From a virus: 37,749 nucleotides of DNA. How positions within the stretch are numbered: the stretch's first letter is position 1; each line of letters starts with the position of its first letter. Where the stretch lies: IMG/VR virus record IMGVR_UViG_3300021138_000088, positions 1 through 37,749 of that record; one strand, 5' to 3'. Below, piece after piece: positions 30,553 to 37,696 of this stretch. The position numbers and the translations under genes are program-made. Under the pieces are notes generated by a model. It was not told the DNA's origin and searched no databases. It saw nothing but the letters and a program-made list of their open reading frames with translations.

Positions 30553-30893
30553 AGTCTTGCGGCCTCAATTCTGTGTGATAACTCTGTTTTCAATTCGTGC
30601 ATTTCTTTTTTATCCAACGCAAAATCAACCTTTTTCGATTCGATATTTTCGTTGCCCACTTCAATGCAGTTATGCTCCCTCAATAACTGCTTGTGTCGCC
30701 GCCCGCTTGTGACCATTTCACCTGTCAACATCGACTTATAAAGTACTTTTGTATCTGCATTAAAATTAACGGGCGCAATTTTGACGTTTGTCATTTGCCC
30801 ACAACACATAGGTCTACGGTCAAAATCTGCGATTCTAATAATCAACTCCTCGACCTTGCCGCACACATCACACCGCACATCATATCTAGGCAT
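30549..30893 (-). CDS. FmdB-like zinc-ribbon protein
   Basis: A 114-residue protein, MPRYDVRCDVCGKVEELIIR. CDVC (8-11) and CC (30-31) with GQM form a zinc ribbon like FmdB (MPxYxYxCxxCG). The C-terminal half is helical and charged. Such proteins occur between portal and scaffold genes in several podoviruses, role unknown. ATG overlaps the portal gene's 3' end by 8 nt. Confidence 0.7.
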   Translation of the reverse strand: MPRYDVRCDVCGKVEELIIRIADFDRRPMCCGQMTNVKIAPVNFNADTKVLYKSMLTGEMVTSGRRHKQLLREHNCIEVGNENIESKKVDFALDKKEMHELKTELSHRIEAARL

Positions 30894-33015
30894 TTAAACT
30901 CTCCACCTCTTTATTTTCCGCTGCCATTGCCGCCGCGTCCATTTGCACTTTAGCGCCGATTTCAGCAATGATTATTTTCGTTGATTCCTGTAACTCTGTT
31001 TTCCACCGTTCAAAATCTTGTCTCGACTGCTCTAGCATCATTTCATTTTGTGCCTGCAGCCGCTTCATTTCTAGTTCGCGGGTTTCAATATCGCGCTCGC
31101 GCTGGTTTTCTAGCTGCATTTGAGCATGTTTTAGCTCTAATTCTGCTTGCGCCTTGGCTTGCTCTAATGCCGCTCTGCCCTGCTCAATTTGCTGCTCATG
31201 TTGCTGTTTTATCGCTTGCGCTTGTTGATCCGCTTGCAGCTTCATTTGTGCAATTTGCTGATCGGACTGGATTTTTAATTGCTCTGGGCTTGGCTGTTGG
31301 GGTTGTTGGGATTTCGCTTGCGCTGCCTGTTGCATATCGTCAATCGCTTTCTCAAAAGCCGCCTCAATGACCGCGCCCGTTTTAAATGACCTCACTGCAA
31401 ATAAAAGCATCTGAGCCATTAATGGGGCTAAAGCGGGCGTTGAAACCGCAACTGGAACAACCTTTTCCATGAAACTGGAAACTGAATCAAGAAAAGCCAT
31501 TCTGTCAGCTTTATCCTGATTTTCGTCCATTTGGACTAAAGTGTTATCCTCGATATCAATGCTGAAATTACGTGCGCCTTCATTTTTTAGTATTTGTATC
31601 GCTTCTTGAGCGTGTACAGCGTCCGGTGTGTACATAATACCGGACATTTCAACAAGTGTTTCAGGCTGATATTTTGAGCAAATAATGTGGGCTTTCATCC
31701 GCAATATATCACGCGCGAAACGTGCGATATCTTGCTTGATGTCACCTAGCCTAATACTTGCGTACTGCCCTTTCATTGTTTGGGCGGTTGCTGTCTCTTG
31801 TGCATCCGTAGCGCCACGTAAAATATCGCTTATTCCGGTTATCTGATAAATAATCTGTATCAAAGCATCACGTGATTTATACAGCTCCGCAAGCGCTTGA
31901 ATGACATCACTCAACGGCACCCAGTGAATCATTTTGTCTAAGCCGCCGGACTCCATAAATTGCGGCCAGTTTTCAATGGGGACAAGCGTTCCATCCTCTT
32001 GGCCCTCTTTAAATAGCCTTTGGATGCTCTTTTCTTCAGCCGGATATAAACCGATTACTTTTAGCCCTGCTGTCAGTTTACGTATTCTAAAGCTGATCTC
32101 GTCTAACTCATTAGCCTGATCCTGATACATTGCAAAATCAGCAACGGGAATCATTGAGCCTGTCGTCATCGTTGCCAGCAAGGGCTTAGGACACGGAAAA
32201 AAGTCCTCAAATTCTAACGGGTCGTCGCGCTCGTCTAAGATCTCGTCAATGTCTTTAGCTATCCAGATTACTTTTTTTTCTGGTTTATTCCATATTTCCC
32301 AAACAATGCTATTTTTACCACTATCTTTATCGGTCGAGTCTTTATCCCCCGCGACTTGGCTAGATTGCGGGATTGTTTTAAACACCTCACCAAACCGCTC
32401 CACACCCTCAGCTTTTGTCATGTAAACACGACGTGCTACCCACGTGACTTCTTCCCACGTCCGCGCTTTCGGGGTGTGCGCAAAATCTTGCCAATACACA
32501 TAATCCACGGGTGTTAGCTCCGACGTTATACGCTCTAGCGGTTCCTCACCTGCTATTTCGTTGGTGTCTGGATTTCCCTCGATGCCGTTATCTTCATCCC
32601 AATTTGACACCTCCGGCTCTATCGCTTCTGTTTTTGGCTCATAGCGTAGCCATACCACACCGCGACCAGGCAACAGACGATCATCCACCGCGTTTGACAT
32701 TGCACTGTGATAATCGGTATGCTGCGTTATCTCATATGATAGACACCGCTCAATAATAGATGCTGCACATCGAGCGGCTGGATTTCCGTCTTTAAACCGC
32801 CTAGAAACTTCTGGCTGTGGAACCTGTGCGTAAATAGCGGGCTTTAATATTTTGATATTCGACCATAAAATATTAAAACGTGTGTTTTTATTGTCGATAT
32901 CTTTACGATCATCACGAAACCGCTTAACGATTTTATTACCACGCTCAATAAAATCCGCTTTAAATTCATCGTCATACAGCTTAATTTGATCTTTCCAGAC
33001 CTGTGCGCTACTCAT
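30886..33015 (-). CDS. Portal protein
   Basis: A 709-residue P22/BPP-1-type portal, which forms the dodecameric DNA entry ring. N-terminal clip and stem region: RFRDDRKDIDNKNTRFNILWSNIKILKPAIYAQVPQPEV, VDDRLLPGRGVVWLRYEP and VDYVYWQDFAHTPKARTWEEVTWVARR are characteristic. ITGISDILRGATDAQETATAQ is the conserved portal segment. The last 120 residues are an extended Gln/Lys/Glu coiled coil (barrel-like tail). Overlaps TerL by 4 nt (ATGA). Confidence 0.92.
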   Translation of the reverse strand: MSSAQVWKDQIKLYDDEFKADFIERGNKIVKRFRDDRKDIDNKNTRFNILWSNIKILKPAIYAQVPQPEVSRRFKDGNPAARCAASIIERCLSYEITQHTDYHSAMSNAVDDRLLPGRGVVWLRYEPKTEAIEPEVSNWDEDNGIEGNPDTNEIAGEEPLERITSELTPVDYVYWQDFAHTPKARTWEEVTWVARRVYMTKAEGVERFGEVFKTIPQSSQVAGDKDSTDKDSGKNSIVWEIWNKPEKKVIWIAKDIDEILDERDDPLEFEDFFPCPKPLLATMTTGSMIPVADFAMYQDQANELDEISFRIRKLTAGLKVIGLYPAEEKSIQRLFKEGQEDGTLVPIENWPQFMESGGLDKMIHWVPLSDVIQALAELYKSRDALIQIIYQITGISDILRGATDAQETATAQTMKGQYASIRLGDIKQDIARFARDILRMKAHIICSKYQPETLVEMSGIMYTPDAVHAQEAIQILKNEGARNFSIDIEDNTLVQMDENQDKADRMAFLDSVSSFMEKVVPVAVSTPALAPLMAQMLLFAVRSFKTGAVIEAAFEKAIDDMQQAAQAKSQQPQQPSPEQLKIQSDQQIAQMKLQADQQAQAIKQQHEQQIEQGRAALEQAKAQAELELKHAQMQLENQRERDIETRELEMKRLQAQNEMMLEQSRQDFERWKTELQESTKIIIAEIGAKVQMDAAAMAAENKEVESLNA

Positions 33016-34406
33016 ATGCGTTTATCCTTTTTGGGCGTATCAGCCCATAATTCTGCTAGGGTTTGAGAGTCCCAGAATATGGGCTTAATAATTTTTGTTT
33101 CGACTGGTTTTTGTAGATTAATAATTACACAGCCATAGCTAAATCCGTCCCCGTCATGAGACGCCCAATCGTGCAAAGGGTCGCTGCTAAATGTTTTTGT
33201 TGCTTCGTTGTACTCATACGCCCACGCTCTAAGACCTTTTAAACCCTGCTCGCAATTTGTTTCGTTAAATTCGCAACGCATAATTATTTTACGCGCTGCG
33301 TTAACTCTATCCGCTTTAGAGCACATGGGGGTTATACCGATTTTGGTATTGCCAAAACGTTTCATAAACACTTCAACTGCGCTGTACTTAGCAGAAAATG
33401 TTTTGTTTCTAGCGTCGTGTGGAAGCCATATTTTCCCAAGTGCGGGCTGCCCATTGCTTAATTTATATTGTGATAATTTTACTTGCAGATTATCGCACCA
33501 CTCATCCGCATCAATACCCCATCCACCGTCATAGTCTATGATTGAGTGACCACCTATGCGAGGTTGCCAGAAATACCAAGTCGCTGTATCTCTGCGTCCA
33601 ATGTCGGCGCTTATAAATATCTCACCGCCATCAGGATCAAATTTTACGTTGTCATTAACGCGACCAAGCCGCTCTATTTTTGTAATGCTTGACGCAAGTA
33701 TTGCCCCAAGATTTGCAGCGTCAAATGAGCACATATATTCCTGCTCGAATCTTGCCGTCCCATAATCTAATCCAAAATCATCAATGTATGCGTCAAGCTC
33801 TATCTGTAACTGCTCTTTTGTAAAAACGCTTGTTTGAGTAGCGTCTAATATCTGTGCAAATGATCCCTTGGTTTTTTCAGCCGCCTTAAGCGTGGTGTGT
33901 GCGTGATTTCGTCCACGGGGGGTTGTAATGAAAACTTGCCAGCCTTCATTTTCTGCCAGTATCGGGCGTAAATATGACCGCGCGTTTGGATTAGCAAGCG
34001 CCCACTCTGAGTACACAATACCCACCGGATTTGACCCGACCAGCGAGTTGTAATTGTCAGACCCGACGACCTGCCAAGTGCTGCCATTTTTAAAAACAAT
34101 TTGCATTTCCTGTTCGCGCGTCGTAGCACGTAATTCGACCGGAAAAGCCTTGTCTATCCTTCTCTGCCCCGTATGCGCGTCAACAGCACCCCATATCGCC
34201 TTCCTTGCTTGACTGGCTTCCGGTAGCATGTGCCAATAATTTCCGACCCGCTCGTGAGCTTTACATGCTGCATGATGTAGCGCAACCTCGTCCTTCCCTG
34301 CTCGCCTGTGTACAATCCACTCAGCGTGCTTTCCGCCATGCTCTAAATATTGCCATATTGGGATCTGGTAATCACGGGGTTTCCAGTTGGACGCGGGGAG
34401 TATCAT
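33012..34406 (-). CDS. terL: Terminase large subunit
   Basis: A 464-residue packaging motor. ATPase: Walker A-like HRRAGKDE (33-40), Walker B GIVYSEWA (129-136), coupling FITTPRGRNH. RNase H-like nuclease: ISADIGRRD (Asp268), LPHDARNK (Asp331) and HDWASHDGD (412-420). It translocates DNA into the prohead and cuts concatemers. ATGA coupling to TerS upstream and to the portal downstream. Confidence 0.95.
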   Translation of the reverse strand: MILPASNWKPRDYQIPIWQYLEHGGKHAEWIVHRRAGKDEVALHHAACKAHERVGNYWHMLPEASQARKAIWGAVDAHTGQRRIDKAFPVELRATTREQEMQIVFKNGSTWQVVGSDNYNSLVGSNPVGIVYSEWALANPNARSYLRPILAENEGWQVFITTPRGRNHAHTTLKAAEKTKGSFAQILDATQTSVFTKEQLQIELDAYIDDFGLDYGTARFEQEYMCSFDAANLGAILASSITKIERLGRVNDNVKFDPDGGEIFISADIGRRDTATWYFWQPRIGGHSIIDYDGGWGIDADEWCDNLQVKLSQYKLSNGQPALGKIWLPHDARNKTFSAKYSAVEVFMKRFGNTKIGITPMCSKADRVNAARKIIMRCEFNETNCEQGLKGLRAWAYEYNEATKTFSSDPLHDWASHDGDGFSYGCVIINLQKPVETKIIKPIFWDSQTLAELWADTPKKDKRI

Positions 34407-34789
34407 TCTGGTTTATCTGTAAACCGAATGATTTGAACGGGGGGGATATTCCCGCTAATTTCCTGCTTTGCTGGCGCTTTAAAACCCTCCATATCATTGA
34501 TTTCTTTGATCGCCGCTATGATGTCACCGTTTTTTTCGGGGTTTTCAATGACTTTTATGAGTGTACGTAGACTATCTTCTCTGGTCCATAAATGTTTTTC
34601 TGCTAACTCATTCTTTAATAAATCAATTCTCGCCGCTACATCGGGGTCACAAAGAATTTTATATGCTGAGTTGGTGACCGTTTGAGGTTTCATTTTTTCG
34701 CAGTTATAAGCCGACCTATACGCATCACTCGCGTTTTTACCGCTTAGATAGCTCTGTATAAATGCCTCAACTTTAACCATTATTTTCAT
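34403..34789 (-). CDS. terS: Terminase small subunit
   Basis: A 128-residue protein with VEAFIQSYLSGKNASDAYRSAY (N-terminal helix-turn-helix), VTNSAYKILCDPDVAARIDLL and a helical oligomerisation part, as in Terminase_2-type small subunits that recognise the packaging site. Start 34789 or in-frame ATG 34780; neither has a strong ribosome site. First gene of the late block. Confidence 0.85.
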   Translation of the reverse strand: MKIMVKVEAFIQSYLSGKNASDAYRSAYNCEKMKPQTVTNSAYKILCDPDVAARIDLLKNELAEKHLWTREDSLRTLIKVIENPEKNGDIIAAIKEINDMEGFKAPAKQEISGNIPPVQIIRFTDKPE

Positions 34790-34795
34790 TAAACC

Positions 34796-34849
34796 ACTGC
34801 ATATAGTATCTGATAGATAAAATTATACTACATATAGTGTTTTTGCAAA
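34796..34849 (-). promoter_or_regulatory. Late promoter with paired operator-like repeats before the terminase
   Basis: Minus-strand TTTGCA (34849-34844), 16-nt spacer, TATAAT (34827-34822). Two near-identical 13-mers, ACTGCATATAGTA (34796-34808) and ACTACATATAGTG (34827-34839), lie 31 bp apart, three helical turns. One overlaps the promoter and the other lies downstream of the start site. Likely repressor or activator sites for late genes. Confidence 0.55.
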
Positions 34850-34885
34850 TAGTTATGATTTATTTAATTTATATTTAAAATTATG

Positions 34886-34913
34886 TTGACAATATTAAAT
34901 AATTGTATATACT
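34886..34913 (+). promoter_or_regulatory. Rightward promoter of the small-gene block
   Basis: TTGACA (34886-34891), 16-nt spacer, TATACT (34908-34913). A perfect -35 and near-perfect -10. Downstream AGACACA is repeated at the second promoter at 35660. Confidence 0.75.
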
Positions 34914-34977
34914 AGACACATGTTTTAAAGAAATTGAAACACCGACCCGACGGCATCGGGATTTTTGGAGAGAGAAG

Positions 34978-35160
34978 ATGACCACATATAGCATACAAGA
35001 ATACGATGATAATTTAGCCTCGCTTGCAAACTTGTACCCTAATCTTGCACAACGTGACATTGAGATACTTAATGACATCTATTTTAATGAGCCATTAACT
35101 GATCCTCAATCAAGGCGTTATGAGAACCTACTTGATGAGCTATATAGCGACCAACACTAA
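34978..35160 (+). CDS. Small acidic hypothetical protein
   Basis: A 60-residue protein, MTTYSIQEYDDNLASLANLY, with further Asp/Glu-rich helices (LDELYSDQH end). GGAGAGAGAAG precedes ATG 34978; longer in-frame starts lie over the promoter and are excluded. Size and acidity are typical of phage host-takeover or DNA-mimic proteins, but nothing shows its role. Confidence 0.6.
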   Translation: MTTYSIQEYDDNLASLANLYPNLAQRDIEILNDIYFNEPLTDPQSRRYENLLDELYSDQH

Positions 35161-35202
35161 CCAACCCCACTACCGCCATGGACGGCTAACCGGAGAATGA
35201 AA

Positions 35203-35433
35203 ATGAAAACAATGAAATTAAAAAACACTTTTCATGGAACTGAAGCAAGCTTTAAATCTGATTTTGAAGGATCGTCTTTAGAAGCCTTTCAAGAATTAGA
35301 AGCTTTGGCTAATAGAAGCCAGTGGAGTACTAAAGAAGATGACAAAAAGGCTAAACTGACATTAAACAGGATTAATAAAAAATTATGCGGTAGTCGTCAT
35401 TGCGATTGTGGCGGAATGATTAGAAGCGCTTAA
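35203..35433 (+). CDS. Small hypothetical protein with C-terminal Cys cluster
   Basis: A 76-residue protein starting MKTMKLKNTFHG. ATG 35203 has GGAG at 7 nt; an ATG at 35197 would be too close to it. The C-terminus CGSRHCDCGG could bind metal. Its TAA overlaps a following ATG (TAATG). Confidence 0.55.
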   Translation: MKTMKLKNTFHGTEASFKSDFEGSSLEAFQELEALANRSQWSTKEDDKKAKLTLNRINKKLCGSRHCDCGGMIRSA

Positions 35434-35447
35434 TGGGGAAAATACTG

Positions 35448-35648
35448 ATGACTAAAACTAAGCCGCACGCCCTAACGGGTAGACCATCGAACAACCTGGG
35501 AAAGATTAAGCCTGATAGCGACAAAAAGCTATCAAGGCTAAATATCGCGGTTTTTACTCATGATAAAGCGTCTTGGGTTAAAGCTGCTCAAGCTAAGGGT
35601 ATTAACTTGACGACGTTTGTTATTGATGCTTTGAATAAAGCAACATAA
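35448..35648 (+). CDS. Ribbon-helix-helix-like small regulator (tentative)
   Basis: A 66-residue protein starting MTKTKPHALTGRPSNN. KLSRLNIAVFTHDKASWVKAA (strand then helix) and GINLTTFVIDALNKA (second helix) fit an Arc/MetJ-type ribbon-helix-helix fold. ATG 35448 has GGGG 8-9 nt upstream; ATG 35433 is the coupled alternative. Possible ligand: the operator repeats near 34796-34839 or the twin promoters. Confidence 0.6.
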   Translation: MTKTKPHALTGRPSNNLGKIKPDSDKKLSRLNIAVFTHDKASWVKAAQAKGINLTTFVIDALNKAT

Positions 35649-35659
35649 TTAAAATTATG

Positions 35660-35687
35660 CTGACAAAGTAGAATAATAATCTATAAT
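35660..35687 (+). promoter_or_regulatory. Second rightward promoter, near-duplicate of the one at 34886
   Basis: CTGACA (35660-35665), 16-nt spacer, TATAAT (35682-35687). Both promoters are preceded by TAAAATTATG (T or A rich before) and followed by AGACACA. Confidence 0.7.
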
Positions 35688-35723
35688 AGACACAACTTAA
35701 CAAAGACACGAACCGGAGAGAAC

Positions 35724-35984
35724 ATGAAAACAGAATTAAAAGTAGTTACAGGGCTTTTTGCCAAGGTTGCTACTGGCAACGCCACCTTTGGATTTATCAT
35801 TGATGGTGATGATGTCCAAGAACGCGCTAACGCAGCTTATCCTGATTATTTTGGTGGTACTGGAATTGTTTATGAGCGAGGATTAGAGGGAGCAGCGGTA
35901 TTTGTAGGAAATAACGAAGTTTCCAGAGAGCTTTATATTAATAAAGAATTTGCTGATAGAAGCGTAGCAAGAAGATTGGATTAA
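35724..35984 (+). CDS. Hypothetical protein
   Basis: An 86-residue protein: KVVTGLFAKVATGNATFGFIIDGDDVQERANAAYP, then GIVYERGLEGAAVFVGNNEV. GGAGAG lies 3 nt before the ATG. It has its own promoter and ends before the terminator at 36040. Mixed alpha/beta; no family recognised. Confidence 0.6.
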   Translation: MKTELKVVTGLFAKVATGNATFGFIIDGDDVQERANAAYPDYFGGTGIVYERGLEGAAVFVGNNEVSRELYINKEFADRSVARRLD

Positions 35985-36039
35985 TCCCTTCTTAATCAGG
36001 GCGTTTGTTAAATGAAAAAATCCTATAACCTATAACATT

Positions 36040-36060
36040 AAAGGGCCTCACGGCCCTTTT
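36040..36060. terminator. Bidirectional intrinsic terminator between convergent operons
   Basis: AAAGGGCC (36040-36047), loop TCAC, GGCCCTTT (36052-36059), then further T on the plus strand and TTTAATGTT on the minus strand. It ends both the rightward small-gene block and the leftward early operon. Confidence 0.85.
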
Positions 36061-36231
36061 TTATCTCTGATGTTTCGGCATCACTGAAACAATCGTCTGT
36101 TTTACATCGCAGTCATAACACCAGCGTTGATTAAAAGAGTGCAATACTAGCCAGTGCGTGTGTCGGCAAATTTTGTTTTGTATGGGTGGATAAAAATTTG
36201 TTGATTGAGCGCGTGGAGCTGATCTAGTCAC
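36061..36231 (-). CDS. Small hypothetical protein, last gene of the leftward early operon
   Basis: A 56-residue protein starting at GTG 36231 (VTRSAPRAQSTNFYPPIQNK). GGAG 5 nt upstream and a GTGA overlap with the previous stop support this start. ICRHTHWLVLHSFNQRWCYDCDV has three Cys and two His that could form a metal site. Confidence 0.5.
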   Translation of the reverse strand: MTRSAPRAQSTNFYPPIQNKICRHTHWLVLHSFNQRWCYDCDVKQTIVSVMPKHQR

Positions 36232-36464
36232 AAATACTCCATCCAATCGCCTGGATTAACCTCATCCAAATATTTACCCGTTTGGCAAAAATGGATGAAA
36301 TTAGCCATGCGTAGATCTTCTTTTAATTTGCTGAGGGCCGCTACTAATTCGCTCTGTTTTGCTAGACGCCGACGCTTATAAAATTTAAACGCTTCGTAAT
36401 GACTTTTCTCTAAATCTATTTGCTCGTTAGTTTCTGCTGTCAAACGCTCAATATACTCAATCAC
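36228..36464 (-). CDS. Hypothetical helical protein
   Basis: A 78-residue protein from GTG 36464 (VIEYIERLTAETNEQIDLEK). GGGGAGG lies 6 nt upstream, far better than the ATG at 36512. Basic helical middle (FYKRRRLAKQSELVAALSKLKED). It overlaps the previous gene by 8 nt. Confidence 0.55.
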   Translation of the reverse strand: MIEYIERLTAETNEQIDLEKSHYEAFKFYKRRRLAKQSELVAALSKLKEDLRMANFIHFCQTGKYLDEVNPGDWMEYL

Positions 36465-36642
36465 CAAACACCTCCCCAAACGCCTGCTCTCGCGCTGTTG
36501 TTTCGTCAACATTAGCTAAAGCGATTTTAATACTAACGCGCTCCAAAAAATCTTCTTTTTTATCAGTCGATTCTTTACGATCACCAAGCTTTTTATCTAG
36601 CCAGTGGATATCAAATTCAATTTCATCAGCTTGTTCAGTCAT
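36457..36642 (-). CDS. Small charged hypothetical protein
   Basis: A 61-residue protein, MTEQADEIEFDIHWLDKKLG at the start, acidic and helical. Eight-nt overlaps with both neighbours. No motif. Confidence 0.55.
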   Translation of the reverse strand: MTEQADEIEFDIHWLDKKLGDRKESTDKKEDFLERVSIKIALANVDETTAREQAFGEVFGD

Positions 36643-36874
36643 TTATCACCTCAGAATTTTCAAAAACATAAACAATTGGCTGTCTTAAAGTAGCATTTTT
36701 TAGCTCTCTTGATAACATTTCGTTAGCGTCCATCAGTTGTATTATTGTATTTATCATTAGCTGATGTTTTTTAACATCGGATTCATACATCATAAAAAAT
36801 TCAATAAAATTTTTTGCAATGAAATTATTCTTGGACCGCTCAATAATTCCTGAAAAATCTAATTTTTCATCCAT
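36635..36874 (-). CDS. Hypothetical protein
   Basis: A 79-residue protein, MDEKLDFSGIIERSKNNFIA, helical with FIEFFMMYESDVKKHQLM. Starts with an 8-nt overlap (ATGGATGA) with the tiny membrane ORF before it; GGGGG lies upstream. No family recognised. Confidence 0.5.
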   Translation of the reverse strand: MDEKLDFSGIIERSKNNFIAKNFIEFFMMYESDVKKHQLMINTIIQLMDANEMLSRELKNATLRQPIVYVFENSEVIND

Positions 36875-36995
36875 ATTTACCCCCTATTTTTATATTTTTA
36901 TATTTTTTATTACTGATAAATTTGTCGTGTAACAATAAAGCCGCTAACCAGATCGGACTGGATAGCAGCAACAGCAACCAGATTATTGTTTTCAT
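36867..36995 (-). CDS. Tiny membrane protein (42 residues)
   Basis: MKTIIWLLLLLSSPIWLAAL and further: one hydrophobic helix (4-22) and a basic tail (NKKYKNIKIGGK). GGGGA lies 7 nt before the ATG. Its stop overlaps the next ATG by the same 8-nt pattern used throughout this operon. Confidence 0.5.
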   Translation of the reverse strand: MKTIIWLLLLLSSPIWLAALLLHDKFISNKKYKNIKIGGKYG

Positions 36996-36998
36996 TTA

Positions 36999-37067
36999 TT
37001 ATCCCCAAAAATGGTAGTTATACAACGCGCTGAACACAAATAAAAATATGCTCATTACTTCAATCAT
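36999..37067 (-). CDS. Tiny hydrophobic ORF (22 residues)
   Basis: MIEVMSIFLFVFSALYNYHF, then WG. It begins inside the 3' end of the DksA-like gene (ATGATTGA, 8 nt) and ends 3 nt before the next ATG. A single hydrophobic helix. Translation rests on the coupling pattern only. Confidence 0.35.
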   Translation of the reverse strand: MIEVMSIFLFVFSALYNYHFWG

Positions 37068-37278
37068 CTGCACGCTCCCAAGCTGTACGACACTCAACAC
37101 AACACCATCGAGGTGTAATTATTTTCATGCCGGATAAAACAGGTTCAACCTCAATGCCACACGACAAACATATTCCGTCCCCGTTAATGTAAAAATTAGC
37201 TTTTCGACAGCTTTCTTTTATCGCTGCGTCAAGCAAGTGTTGTTGCTTCTTTTCTGCGTCGTCTACGATATCAGCCAT
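37060..37278 (-). CDS. DksA/TraR-family zinc-finger protein
   Basis: A 72-residue protein, MADIVDDAEKKQQHLLDAAI. A short N-terminal helix leads to a C4 zinc finger: CLSC (37-40) and C60-x2-C63. This is the phage/plasmid TraR layout; such proteins bind RNA polymerase through the secondary channel. Start at 37278 rather than 37308, by homology and GGGAGG upstream. It could tune host transcription early in infection. Confidence 0.75.
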   Translation of the reverse strand: MADIVDDAEKKQQHLLDAAIKESCRKANFYINGDGICLSCGIEVEPVLSGMKIITPRWCCVECRTAWERADD

Positions 37279-37348
37279 GTAAAACCTCCCTAATACACCA
37301 AATTGCAAACACCACGCACGCTAAATAAATCCAGTGCCAAAACATCAT
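37271..37348 (-). CDS. Tiny hydrophobic ORF (25 residues)
   Basis: MMFWHWIYLACVVFAIWCIR, then EVLHG: one membrane helix. GGGGAG lies before the ATG pair, just after the rusA stop, and its TGA overlaps the DksA-like ATG by 8 nt. Plausible but unproven. Confidence 0.4.
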   Translation of the reverse strand: MMFWHWIYLACVVFAIWCIREVLHG

Positions 37349-37351
37349 TTT

Positions 37352-37696
37352 TCACTCCCCACTTGTAATTTTTATACTCACACAGCCGCCCTTTACAACA
37401 CAATCACTCACAAATGGGTGTGTTATAAATCGACTGTCATTAACTTTTAAAGCATCTGCAACCCCATCACGCCCACTTTTAAAACTGGCAATCAGGTTAT
37501 CATCATCCCTTTTTCTTTTATCGGGCGGGTAAAACGTAATCCACAAATGCAGCTTTTCAGATTCCGGTAAAGTGATTTTATTGACTGATAGCAATTTGCA
37601 ATCCAGCCTATATTTTTTGGCTATTTTGCTTTTTTTTGCCCAAAATACCCTAGCGTTTGGGCTTAATTCTTTGGGGGGCCACGGAAGATTTATCAT
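37352..37696 (-). CDS. rusA: RusA-like Holliday junction resolvase
   Basis: A 114-residue protein starting MINLPWPPKELSPNARVFWA. RusA signatures: LPWPPxxLxPN, then PPDKRKRDDDNLIASFKSGRDGVADAL, with the catalytic acidic residues in RDDDN and GRDG, and NDSRF. It resolves four-way junctions formed during recombination. ATG 37696 overlaps the YbcO TGA (ATGA); a longer frame to 37723 is not preferred. Confidence 0.92.
   Translation of the reverse strand: MINLPWPPKELSPNARVFWAKKSKIAKKYRLDCKLLSVNKITLPESEKLHLWITFYPPDKRKRDDDNLIASFKSGRDGVADALKVNDSRFITHPFVSDCVVKGGCVSIKITSGE

Noticed and set aside
30981-31370. Long rightward open frame opposite the portal gene
   Set aside because: It is the complement of the Gln/Lys/Glu coiled-coil coding sequence, which is naturally stop-poor on the other strand; no start signals.
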